DNA of 64,000 bases, from positions 223,102,331 to 223,166,330 of the forward strand of contig CM077034.1 of the NCBI GenBank assembly GCA_039090855.1, given 5' to 3'. This stretch comes from Macrothele yani (Eukaryota > Arthropoda > Arachnida > Araneae > Macrothelidae). This document shows positions 20,450-33,700 of this stretch, in pieces. The translations under genes were made by a program, and so were the position numbers. Position 1 is the stretch's first letter, and each line of letters opens with the position of its first letter. The notes under the pieces were generated by a model. The model saw only the letters and a list, made by a program, of their open reading frames with translations, had not been told where the DNA came from and made no database searches.

Positions 20450-23235
20450 TGCTGTTCTACAAACAAGATCACTCTGCCCTCATGATGTTCAGTGAATCAC
20501 ATCATTTTCTTTCAATGCTGTAGCGTGAACACTCCTGACCCCGTTCAGTTTAGCAAACAATTTCACTCTCTCCTTATGCTGTTTTAGCAAACAAGATCAA
20601 GTGCTGTGTCATCACACTGTTAAGTGAACAAGATCACCGTCTCATGCTGTTTGGCAAACATGATCACTCTGTTCTTGGGCTGTTTCGTGAACAGAATCCC
20701 TCTGTCCTCAAACTGTTCAGTGAACCAGATCACTCTGTTCTCAAGCGGTTCAGTGAACAAGATCATTCGGTCCTCAAGCTGTTCAGCGAACAAGAGCACT
20801 CTGTCATCTCACTGTTCAGCAGACAAGGTCAATCTACTGTGAAGCTGTTCAGTGAACAATGTCACTCTGTCCTCATGCTGTTCTACAAACAAGATCACTC
20901 TGCCCTCATGATGTTCAGTGAGTCACATCATTTTCTTTCAATGCAGTAACGTGAACACCCCTGACCCCGTCCAGTTTAGCAAACAATTTCACTCTCTCCT
21001 TATGCTGTTTTAGCAAACAAGATCAAGTGCTGTGTCATCACACTGTTAAGTGAACAAGATCACTGTCTCACTCTGTTCAACAAACATGATCACTGTCTCA
21101 CAGTTAAATGAGCAAGATCACCGTCTCATGCCGTTCGGCAAACATGATCACTCTGTAATTCCTTGTTTGAAAAGTCACAGTATTACTATAACCATTCAAA
21201 AGTTTACGTGCCTGCAATTACTTTAATGAGAGTAATTAGAAACTTACCTTTACCAGTAGGTCCGTTCTCTCAGAAAAGCATACATTTCTTTGCGCGTTAA
21301 CTTCCATTCTAATATCCACGGTTGGTTTGGGCTGCTGGTGCGGTGGTTTTATGTTGTCTTCAACTTGTTCATTTATTTGACTGAGTGAATAATTTATTAA
21401 TCCATACTGCTGCAATGATACTTGATCCAAGAAACCTCCTTTTTACTTAAAAAACCTATAATTTCACTGATGTTAAATAACCCTAACCGGTAGTTTACTT
21501 GGCATATAAAACTTACTATTCATTGAACCTACTTGCGTGAACATTCACAAACCATAAACTAACTTCTTATTTACAAACATCAAAGCCATCTAACAAAAAA
21601 ATTTTTTTAACCTAAAATACAATTATTTACAACAAGCTCATCTCACTCTCTCACTCATGCACTTCACCTCTGCCGTTCCCAACTTAGATTGCCTCTAGCA
21701 GCTTTCTACCCAACCAGGGTTGTCTTCAGGAGGCTAGGTGGTATCAGCCCTGCTATCACAGTGCAAGTGAGTGAGAGGAGCGATTTCCTGCGTTAGCCCA
21801 TCTCCCACGTCACAGTGAAAGCTTTGCCACCGTGGCTCCATCTGTTAGGAACTGTAGTTAATATTTTATTTTATTCCGCAGTATTTATTTTTTGTTCTAT
21901 TTTTATTAGTTCTTTCCATTTTTCGTTAAGTATATTTGGGTCATTATGATTACATACTCTATCCCTATTTATGATTACATACTCGATCCCTATTATCACT
22001 CTGTTCTTGTGCTGTTTTGTGAACAGAATCCCTCTGTCCTCAAGCTGTTCAGTGAACCAGATCACTCTATCCTCAAGCGGTTCAGTGAACAAGAGCACTC
22101 TGTCATCTCGCTGTTCAGCAGACAAGGTCATTCTACTGTGAAGCTGTTCAGTGAACAATGTCACTCTGTCCCTATGCAACTTAGCAGACAATACCGCTCT
22201 GGCCTCTTACTGTTCAACAGACAAAATCACTCTGTCATCTTGCTGTTCAGTGAACAGGATCACTCTATGATCTTGCTGTTCAGTGAACAGATTCACTGTC
22301 CCAATGCTGTTCAGTGAACAAGATCACTCTGTCCTCAAGCTGTTCAGCGAACAAGAGTACTCTGTCATCTCGCTGTTCAGCAGACAAGGCCATTCTACTG
22401 TGAAGCTGTTCAGTGAACAATGTCACTCTGTCCCTATGCCACTTAGCAAACAACACCACTCTGGCCTCTTACTGTTCAACAGACAAAATGACTCTGTCAT
22501 CTTGCTGTTCAGTGAACAGATTCACTGTCCTCAAGCTGTTCAGTGAACAAGATCACTCTGTCCTCAAGCTGTTCAGCAAACAAGAGCACTCTGTCATCTC
22601 GCTGTTCAGCAAACAAGAGCACTTTGTCATCTCGCTGTTCAACAGACAAGGTCATTCTACTGTGAAGCTGTTTAGTGAACAATGTCACTCTCTCCCTATG
22701 CCACTTAGCAAACAAGATCACTCTGGCCTCTTACTGTTCAACAGACAAAATTACTCTGGCCTCTTACTGTTCAACAGACAAAATCACTCTGGCCTCTTAC
22801 TGTTCAAAAAACAAGATCACAGTCCTGAAGCTATTCAGCAAACGAAATCACTCTGTCTCCATGCCGCTTAGTAAACAAGATCACTGTGTTCATGCTGTTC
22901 AGTAAACAAGATCAGTCTGGCCTCAAGCTGTTCAGCAGAAAAGGTCACTCTGTCCCCATGCCACTTAGTAAACAAGATCACTGTCCTTAAGCTGTTCAGT
23001 GAAGAAGATCACTCTGTCCTCTAGCTGTTCAGCAAACAAAGTCGCTGTCCCCATGCCATTTGGCAAACAAGATCACTCTGGCCTCTTACTGTTCAACAAA
23101 CAAGATCACTTTGTCCTCATGCTTTTCAGTGAAAAAGATCACTTTGTCATCTCACTGTTCAGTGGACAAGATCACTTTGCCCCCATGCTGCTTAGTGAAC
23201 AAGATCACTCTGGCTCCATGCTGTTCTGCAAATAA
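20450..23235 (+). repeat. 33-bp satellite with IR-1 palindrome core
   Basis: Diverged units of about 33 bp with the pattern GATCACTCTGTCCTCAAGCT followed by GTTCAGTGAACAA. The 11-bp palindrome GTTCAGTGAAC is perfect in at least 12 units and varied in others. Because 33 is a multiple of three, 11-residue periodic frames (KLFSEQDHSVL) stay open for 100-150 codons, but they switch frame between blocks and I do not call them genes. A block of about 424 bp is duplicated (from 20455 and 20879), and an 838-bp non-repeat insert lies at 21157-21994. Confidence 0.9.
21157..21994. mobile_element. 838-bp insertion in the 33-bp satellite (origin unknown)
   Basis: The satellite motif ATCACTCTGT occurs at both edges (21147-21156 and 21995-22004), which could be a 10-bp target duplication or simply two satellite units. 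The insert contains a minus-strand open stretch (21236-21430) ending in the donor-like AAGGTAAGT, and a 24-bp tandem duplication near its right edge. No transposase or inverted ends were recognised. Confidence 0.45.
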
Positions 23236-23516
23236 GAAAATTTACCCACAGAGAGAAATGCTTTGCACTTCTCTGTATCAGCAGCGGATTCAGGTGTTAT
23301 GACATACACTGAATTGTGAATCTATGGAATCCTAGTAAGACAAAAGGCAACTGTAAACAGCACATAAAATCCCCCATATTGTTTTTTTGGGGGGGACTTC
23401 CCTGTACCTTAAGAGCAATCAGTATACCGATTTTCAAACCTCTAGGTCATTTAGAAGTGGTCGAACAATTCGCAGACGGAAACACTCGTATCCCTCCCCC
23501 CCCCCAACACTTTGCC

Positions 23517-23575
<59 letters not shown>
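23517..23575 (+). repeat. (TA)n(GA)n compound microsatellite
   Basis: About 10 TA units followed by about 19 GA units. No gene is associated. Confidence 0.97.
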
Positions 23576-23578
<3 letters not shown>

Positions 23579-23579
23579 A

Positions 23580-24790
23580 AAGATTAGATCAGAGTGTAAG
23601 TACATAGAAACAAGTGTTTTATGTGCAGGAATTGGGGATAAAACTGTTCAAAGTTAGTTTGTTTGGCATATACTCCATGTTTAGCAATCCATTGTGAATA
23701 ACAGATTACACAAGGCATGTGAAAGTGACAAAATAAGGATTTTTTTCTTTGATTCATAAAATTTTTTTAATCATATGCAGAAGAGAATATTCTCATGTTT
23801 CTTCTTTGTTTTCCTTCTTTCTTTTTGTTGCACAAGTGAGGTTTTGTGGAATTTAGTTGCATATTTTTTTTTCTTTCTGGCATGTTTTTAGAGAGCAATA
23901 TTTTTGTTCTGTGTTTTTGTTTTAATTTGTTGCTTTTGATTTTCTTTCTGCGCAGGTTTTTTCTTCTTCCTGCACTAAATGCTTAATTTCATTCACATGG
24001 TATGTAAACACAAATCTCTTCTCAGGAAATGGTAAAATTCATGAACAATTATGATTTGATCACAGAAGTAACAGCAGCAGCTATTTTACCCATGCAGAAA
24101 TCTCTTCTCAGGATATTAAGAACACAGTTTGCCGTCTTTACCCAATTTTTTAAAAATTTACGGTTAAAAGGATATATACATTAGAACATGAGCACTTTCA
24201 AGTACACTGTGGACCCGTCATCAGATGGTGTGGTTGCATTATGCCCTGGAAGGGTATATATTATATAGTATGCACACTGACGAAACAGTATGTTTTGGCA
24301 TGCACATGCTCACTACATAATCATGTCGTTTCATTAGAGCAGCCGGTATTGCCTCTTTCGCTGTAATAGTTACAAAGTAGTTTCCATGGCAACAGTATAA
24401 TGATAGGGGTATCGTCGTTACAGCATTCTGCTCTTCTCAGGAAACAGTACAATTCTATTATTTTGATGCAGAAATTGAACACACCTCTCCAAATTTGTGC
24501 TACATGCAAAAAAATTGAAGGTGTGGATTCAATTCTCATATAAAATGATGACAAATTTCTCAATTACTTTGAGTAGTTTGAAAGATGTTTGAAATTTCTC
24601 CAGAAGCGCTTATAGCATAGTAAATCTGTTTCTTTAGTGGTGTAACACACAAAGAATCGCCATTAAATAAGCAAATTTGCTATGCTATAAGTACTTTTTG
24701 AATGTGCATGGTCTGGCGTACTTTGAAATAACATTAGAGTGAAATTAGTTGAAAGTATTTCTGGACCAAAACCTATGATAGGAAAGCTAC
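23580..24790. other. AT-rich unique sequence
   Basis: No repeat, coding sequence or RNA gene was recognised over about 1.2 kb. It separates the 33-bp satellite from the large 35-bp-monomer satellite. Confidence 0.5.
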
Positions 24791-24794
24791 AGTT

Positions 24795-27700
24795 TAAAAG
24801 TAGTCAACTACTGCTACAACCACATTCCTAAAAAAGTAGCTACCTACTGCTATGACCACATTCTTAAAAAGTGGCTATCTACTGCTAAACGTTTTCTTGA
24901 AAAAGTAGCCATCTGCTGTTGCAACCACATTCTTGAAAAACCTATGTACTGCTACAATCACATTCTTCAAAAAGTAGCTATCTACTGCTACAACCACATT
25001 CTTGAAAAGTGGCTATCTACTGCTAAAACCACGTTGTTGGAAAAGTAAATATGTACTGCTAGAACCACATTCTTAAAAAAGTGCTACTGTTACAACCACA
25101 TTCTTGGAAAAAGTAACTATCTGCTGCTACAACCGCGTTCTTGAAAAAGCTATGTACTGCTACAACCACATTCTTGAAAAGTGGCTATCTACTGCTAAAA
25201 CCACATTGTTGGAAAAGTAAATATGTACTGCTAGAACCACATTCTTAAAAAAGTGCTACTGTTACAACCACATTCTTGGAAAAAGTAACTATCTGCTGCT
25301 ACAACCGCATTCTTGAAAAAGCTATGTACTGCTACAACCACATTCTTGAAAAGTGGCTATCTACTGCTAAAACCACATTGTTGGAAAAGTAAATATGTAC
25401 TGCTAGAACCACATTCTTAAAAAAGTGCTACTGTTACAACCACATTCTTGGAAAAAGTAACTATCTGCTGCTACAACCGCGTTCTTGAAAAAGCTATGTA
25501 CTGCTACAACCACATTCTTGAAAAGTGGCTATCTACTGCTAAAACCACATTGTTGGAAAAGTAAATATGTACTGCTAGAACCACATTCTTAAAAAAGTGC
25601 TACTGTTACAACCACATTCTTGGAAAAAGTAACTATCTGCTGCTACAACCGCATTCTTGAAAAAGCTATGTACTGCTACAACCACATTCTTGAAAAGTGG
25701 CTATCTACTGCTAAAACCACATTGTTGGAAAAGTAAATATGTACTGCTAGAACCACATTCTTAAAAAAGTGATACTGTTACAACCACATTCTTGGAAAAA
25801 GTAACTATCTGCTGCTACAACCGCGTTCTTGAAAAAGCTATGTACTGCTACAACCACATTCTTGAAAAGTGGCTATCTACTGCTAAAACCACGTTGTTGG
25901 AAAAGTATAATCACAAGTGTACTGCTAGAACCACATTGTTGGAAAAGTGCTACTGTTACAACCACATTCTTCAAAAAAGTAACTATCTCTTGCTTACAAC
26001 TGCATTCTTGAAAAAGCTATGTACTGCTACAATCACATTCTTCAAAAAGTAGCTATCTACTGCTACAACCACATTCTTGAAAAGTGGCTATCTACTGCTA
26101 AAACCACATTGTCGGAAAAGTAAATATGTACTGCTAGAACCACATTCTTGAAAAAGTGCTACTGTTACAACCATATTCTTGGAAAAAATAACTATCTGCA
26201 GCTACAACCACATTCTTGAAAAAACTATGTACTGCTACAACCACATTCTTGAAAAGTGGCTATCTACTGCTAAAACCACATTGTTGGAAAAGTAAATATG
26301 TACTGCTAGAACCACATTCTTAAAAAAGTGCTACTGTTACAACCACATTCTTGGAAAAAGTAACTATCTGCTGCTACAACCGCATTCTTGAAAAAGCTAT
26401 GTACTGCTACAACCACATTCTTGAAAAGTGGCTATCTACTGCTAAAACCACATTGTTGGAAAAGTAAATATGTACTGCTAGAACCACATTCTTAAAAAAG
26501 TGCTACTGTTACAACCACATTCTTGGAAAAAGTAACTATCTGCTGCTACAACCGCGTTCTTGAAAAAGCTATGTACTGCTACAACCACATTCTTGAAAAG
26601 TGGCTATCTACTGCTAAAACCACGTTGTTGGAAAAGTAAATATGTACTGCTAGAACCACATTCTTAAAAAAGTGCTACTGTTACAACCACATTCTTGGAA
26701 AAAGTAACTATCTGCTGCTACAACCGCATTCTTGAAAAAGCTATGTACTGCTACAACCACATTCTTGAAAAGTGGCTATCTACTGCTAAAACCACGTTGT
26801 TGGAAAAGTAAATATGTAATGCTAGAACCACATTCTTAAAAAAGTGCTACTGTTACAACCACATTCTTGGAAAAAGTAACTATCTGCTGCTACAACCGCA
26901 TTCTTGAAAAAGCTATGTACTGCTACAACCACATTCTTGAAAAGTGGCTATCTACTGCTAAAACCACATTGTCGGAAAAGTAAATATGTACTGCTAGAAC
27001 CACATTCTTAAAAAAGTGCTACTGTTACAACCACATTCTTGGAAAAAGTAACTATCTGCTGCTACAACCGCATTCTTGAAAAAGCTATGTACTGCTACAA
27101 CCACATTCTTGAAAAGTGGCTATCTACTGCTAAAACCACGTTGTTGGAAAAGTAAATATGTACTGCTAGAACCACATTCTTAAAAAAGTGCTACTGTTAC
27201 AACCACATTCTTGGAAAAAGTAACTATCTGCTGCTACAACCGCATTCTTGAAAAAGCTATGTACTGCTACAACCACATTCTTGAAAAGTGGCTATCTACT
27301 GCTAAAACCACATTGTTGGAAAAGTAAATATGTACTGCTAGAACCACATTCTTAAAAAAGTGCTACTGTTACAACCACATTCTTGGAAAAAGTAACTATC
27401 TGCTGCTACAACCGCATTCTTGAAAAAGCTATGTACTGCTACAACCACATTCTTGAAAAGTGGCTATCTACTGCTAAAACCACATTGTCGGAAAAGTAAA
27501 TATGTACTGCTAGAACCACATTCTTAAAAAAGTGCTACTGTTACAACCACATTCTTGGAAAAAGTAACTATCTGCTGCTACAACCGTTGCTTCTTGAAAA
27601 AGCTATGTACTGCTACAACCACATTCTTGAAAAGTGGCTATCTACTGCTAAAACCACATTGTTGGAAAAGTAAATATGTACTGCTAGAACCACATTCTTA

Positions 27701-30700
27701 AAAAAGTGCTACTGTTACAACCACATTCTTGGAAAAAGTAACTATCTGCTGCTACAACCGCATTCTTGAAAAAGCTATGTACTGCTACAACCACATTCTT
27801 GAAAAGTGGCTATCTACTGCTAAAACCACATTGTCGGAAAAGTAAATATGTACTGCTAGAACCACATTCTTAAAAAGTGCTACTGTTACAACCACATTCT
27901 TGGAAAAAGTAACTATCTGCTGCTACAACCGCATTCTTGAAAAAGCTATGTACTGCTACAACCACATTCTTGAAAAGTGGCTATCTACTGCTAAAACCAC
28001 GTTGTTGGAAAAGTAAATATGTAATGCTAGAACCACATTCTTAAAAAGTGCTACTGTTACAACCACATTCTTGGAAAAAGTAACTATCTGCTGCTACAAC
28101 CGCATTCTTGAAAAAGCTATGTACTGCTACAACCACATTCTTGAAAAGTGGCTATCTACTGCTAAAACCACATTGTCGGAAAAGTAAATATGTACTGCTA
28201 GAACCACATTCTTAAAAAAGTGCTACTGTTACAACCACATTCTTGGAAAAAGTAACTATCTGCTGCTACAACCGCGTTCTTGAAAAAAGCTATGTACTGC
28301 TACAACCACATTCTTGAAAAGTGGCTATCTACTGCTAAAACCACATTGTTGGAAAAGTAAATATGTACTGCTAGAACCACATTCTTAAAAAAGTGCTACT
28401 GTTACAACCACATTCTTGGAAAAAGTAACTATCTGCTGCTACAACCGCATTCTTGAAAAAGCTATGTACTGCTACAACCACATTCTTGAAAAGTGGCTAT
28501 CTACTGCTAAAACCACATTGTTGGAAAAGTAAATATGTACTGCTAGAACCACATTCTTAAAAAAGTGCTACTGTTACAACCACATTCTTGGAAAAAGTAA
28601 CTATCTGCTGCTACAACCAACGTTCTTGAAAAAGCTATGTACTGCTACAACCACATTCTTGAAAAGTGGCTATCTACTGCTAAAACCACATTGTTGGAAA
28701 AGTAAATATGTACTGCTAGAACCACATTCTTAAAAAGTGCTACTGTTACAACCACATTCTTGGAAAAAGTAACTATCTGCTGCTACAACCGCATTCTTGA
28801 AAAAGCTATGTACTGCTACAACCACATTCTTGAAAAGTGGCTATCTACTGCTAAAACCACATTGTTGGAAAAGTAAATATGTACTGCTAGAACCACATTC
28901 TTAAAAAGTGCTACTGTTACAACCACATTCTTGGAAAAAAGTAACTATCTGCTGCTACAACCGCGTTCTTGAAAAAGCTATGTACTGCTACAACCACATT
29001 CTTGAAAAGTGGCTATCTACTGCTAAAACCACGTTGTTGGAAAAGTAAATATGTACTGCTAGAACCACATTCTTAAAAAGTGCTACTGTTACAACCACAT
29101 TCTTGGAAAAAGTAACTATCTGCTGCTACAACCGCATTCTTGAAAAAGCTATGTACTGCTACAACCACATTCTTGAAAAGTGGCTATCTACTGCTAAAAC
29201 CACGTTGTTGGAAAAGTAAATATGTAATGCTAGAACCACATTCTTAAAAAGTGCTACTGTTACAACCACATTCTTGGAAAAAGTAACTATCTGCTGCTAC
29301 AACCGCATTCTTGAAAAAGCTATGTACTGCTACAACCACATTCTGAAAAGTGGCTATCTACTGCTAAAACCACATTGTCGGAAAAGTAAATATGTACTGC
29401 TAGAACCACATTCTTAAAAAAGTGCTACTGTTACAACCACATTCTTGGAAAAAGTAACTATCTGCTGCTACAACCGCATTCTTGAAAAAAGCTATGTACT
29501 GCTACAACCACATTCTTGAAAAGTGGCTATCTACTGCTAAAACCACGTTGTTGGAAAAGTAAATATGTAATGCTAGAACCACATTCTTAAAAAGTGCTAC
29601 TGTTACAACCACATTCTTGGAAAAAGTAACTATCTGCTGCTACAACCGCATTCTTGAAAAAAGCTATGTACTGCTACAACCACATTCTTGAAAAGTGGCT
29701 ATCTACTGCTAAAACCACATTGTCGGAAAAGTAAATATGTACTGCTAGAACCACATTCTTAAAAAAGTGCTACTGTTACAACCACATTCTTGGAAAAAGT
29801 AACTATCTGCTGCTACAACCGCGTTCTTGAAAAAAGCTATGTACTGCTACAACCACATTCTTGAAAAGTGGCTATCTACTGCTAAAACCACATTGTTGGA
29901 AAAGTAAATATGTACTGCTAGAACCACATTCTTAAAAAAGTGCTACTGTTACAACCACATTCTTGGAAAAAGTAACTATCTGCTGCTACAACCGCATTCT
30001 TGAAAAAGCTATGTACTGCTACAACCACATTCTTGAAAAGTGGCTATCTACTGCTAAAACCACATTGTCGGAAAAGTAAATATGTACTGCTAGAACCACA
30101 TTCTTAAAAAGTGCTACTGTTACAACCACATTCTTGGAAAAAGTAACTATCTGCTGCTACAACCGTATTCTTGAAAAAGCTATGTACTGCTACAACCACA
30201 TTCTTGAAAAGTGGCTATCTACTGCTAAAACCACGTTGTTGGAAAAGTAAATATGTAATGCTAGAACCACATTCTTAAAAAAGTGCTACTGTTACAACCA
30301 CATTCTTGGAAAAAGTAACTATCTGCTGCTACAACCGCATTCTTGAAAAAGCTATGTACTGCTACAACCACATTCTTGAAAAGTGGCTATCTACTGCTAA
30401 AACCACATTGTCGGAAAAGTAAATATGTACTGCTAGAACCACATTCTTAAAAAAGTGCTACTGTTACAACCACATTCTTGGAAAAAGTAACTATCTGCTG
30501 CTACAACCGCATTCTTGAAAAAGCTATGTACTGCTACAACCACATTCTTGAAAAGTGGCTATCTACTGCTAAAACCACATTGTCGGAAAAGTAAATATGT
30601 ACTGCTAGAACCACATTCTTAAAAAAGTGCTACTGTTACAACCACATTCTTGGAAAAAGTAACTATCTGCTGCTACAACCGCATTCTTGAAAAAGCTATG

Positions 30701-33700
30701 TACTGCTACAACCACATTCTTGAAAAGTGGCTATCTACTGCTAAAACCACGTTGTTGGAAAAGTAAATATGTAATGCTAGAACCACATTCTTAAAAAAGT
30801 GCTACTGTTACAACCACATTCTTGGAAAAAGTAACTATCTGCTGCTACAACCGCATTCTTGAAAAAGCTATGTACTGCTACAACCACATTCTTGAAAAGT
30901 GGCTATCTACTGCTAAAACCACATTGTCGGAAAAGTAAATATGTACTGCTAGAACCACATTCTTAAAAAAGTGCTACTGTTACAACCACATTCTTGGAAA
31001 AAGTAACTATCTGCTGCTACAACCGCGTTCTTGAAAAAGCTATGTACTGCTACAACCACATTCTTGAAAAGTGGCTATCTACTGCTAAAACCACATTGTT
31101 GGAAAAGTAAATATGTACTGCTAGAACCACATTCTTAAAAAAGTGCTACTGTTACAACCACATTCTTGGAAAAAGTAACTATCTGCTGCTACAACCGCAT
31201 TCTTGAAAAAGCTATGTACTGCTACAACCACATTCTTGAAAAGTGGCTATCTACTGCTAAAACCACATTGTCGGAAAAGTAAATATGTACTGCTAGAACC
31301 ACATTCTTAAAAAGTGCTACTGTTACAACCACATTCTTGGAAAAAGTAACTATCTGCTGCTACAACCGCATTCTTGAAAAAGCTATGTACTGCTACAACC
31401 ACATTCTTGAAAAGTGGCTATCTACTGCTAAAACCACGTTGTTGGAAAAGTAAATATGTAATGCTAGAACCACATTCTTAAAAAGTGCTACTGTTACAAC
31501 CACATTCTTGGAAAAAGTAACTATCTGCTGCTACAACCGCATTCTTGAAAAAGCTATGTACTGCTACAACCACATTCTTGAAAAGTGGCTATCTACTGCT
31601 AAAACCACATTGTCGGAAAAGTAAATATGTACTGCTAGAACCACATTCTTAAAAAAGTGCTACTGTTACAACCATTCTTGGAAAAAAGTAACTATCTGCT
31701 GCTACAACATGTTCTTGAAAAAGCTATGTACTGCTACAACCACATTCTTGAAAAGTGGCTATCTACTGCTAAAACCACATTGTTGGAAAAGTAAATATGT
31801 ACTGCTAGAACCACATTCTTAAAAAAGTGCTACTGTTACAACCACATTCTTGGAAAAAGTAACTATCTGCTGCTACAACCGCATTCTTGAAAAAGCTATG
31901 TACTGCTACAACCACATTCTTGAAAAGTGGCTATCTACTGCTAAAACCACATTGTTGGAAAAGTAAATATGTACTGCTAGAACCACATTCTTAAAAAAGT
32001 GCTACTGTTACAACCACATTCTTGGAAAAAGTAACTATCTGCTGCTACAACCGCGTTCTTGAAAAAGCTATGTACTGCTACAACCACATTCTTGAAAAGT
32101 GGCTATCTACTGCTAAAAACCACATTGTTGGAAAAGTAAATATGTACTGCTAGAACCACATTCTTAAAAAAGTGCTACTGTTACAACCACATTCTTGGAA
32201 AAAGTAACTATCTGCTGCTACAACCGCATTCTTGAAAAAGCTATGTACTGCTACAACCACATTCTTGAAAAGTGGCTATCTACTGCTAAAACCACATTGT
32301 TGGAAAAGTAAATATGTACTGCTAGAACCACATTCTTAAAAAGTGCTACTGTTACAACCACATTCTTGGAAAAAGTAACTATCTGCTGCTACAACCGCGT
32401 TCTTGAAAAAGCTATGTACTGCTACAACCACATTCTTGAAAAGTGGCTATCTACTGCTAAAACCACGTTGTTGGAAAAGTAAATATGTACTGCTAGAACC
32501 ACATTCTTAAAAAGTGCTACTGTTACAACCACATTCTTGGAAAAGTAACTATCTGCTGCTACAACCGCATTCTTGAAAAAGCTATGTACTGCTACAACCA
32601 CATTCTTGAAAAGTGGCTATCTACTGCTAAAACCACGTTGTTGGAAAAGTAAATATGTAATGCTAGAACCACATTCTTAAAAAGTGCTACTGTTACAACC
32701 ACATTCTTGGAAAAAGTAACTATCTGCTGCTACAACCGCATTCTTGAAAAGCTATGTACTGCTACAACCACATTCTTGAAAAGTGGCTATCTACTGCTAA
32801 AACCACATTGTCGGAAAAGTAAATATGTACTGCTAGAACCACATTCTTAAAAAAGTGCTACTGTTACAACCACATTCTTGGAAAAAGTAACTATCTGCTG
32901 CTACAACCGCATTCTTGAAAAAGCTATGTACTGCTACAACCACATTCTTGAAAAGTGGCTATCTACTGCTAAAACCACGTTGTTGGAAAAGTAAATATGT
33001 AATGCTAGAACCACATTCTTAAAAAGTGCTACTGTTACAACCACATTCTTGGAAAAAGTAACTATCTGCTGCTACAACCGCATTCTTGAAAAAGCTATGT
33101 ACTGCTACAACCACATTCTTGAAAAGTGGCTATCTACTGCTAAAACCACATTGTCGGAAAAGTAAATATGTACTGCTAGAACCACATTCTTAAAAAAGTG
33201 CTACTGTTACAACCACATTCTTGGAAAAAGTAACTATCTGCTGCTACAACCGCGTTCTTGAAAAAGCTATGTACTGCTACAACCACATTCTTGAAAAGTG
33301 GCTATCTACTGCTAAAACCACATTGTTGGAAAAGTAAATATGTACTGCTAGAACCACATTCTTAAAAAGTGCTACTGTTACAACCACATTCTTGGAAAAA
33401 GTAACTATCTGCTGCTACAACCGCATTCTTGAAAAAGCTATGTACTGCTACAACCACATTCTTGAAAAGTGGCTATCTACTGCTAAAACCACATTGTCGG
33501 AAAAGTAAATATGTACTGCTAGAACCACATTCTTAAAAAAGTGCTACTGTTACAACCACATTCTTGGAAAAAAGTAACTATCTGCTGCTACAACCGCATT
33601 CTTGAAAAAGCTATGTACTGCTACAACCACATTCTTGAAAAGTGGCTATCTACTGCTAAAACCACGTTGTTGGAAAAGTAAATATGTAATGCTAGAACCA

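Noticed and set aside
21946..22871. Protein with 11-residue repeats (LFSEQDHSV) encoded by overlapping open frames
   Set aside because: The frames exist because the satellite unit is 33 bp. They change frame between blocks, lack a consistent start and are paralleled by open frames on the other strand.
24180..24560. Possible conserved noncoding element or coding exon
   Set aside because: No repeat or motif could be supported; open frames are short and unremarkable.
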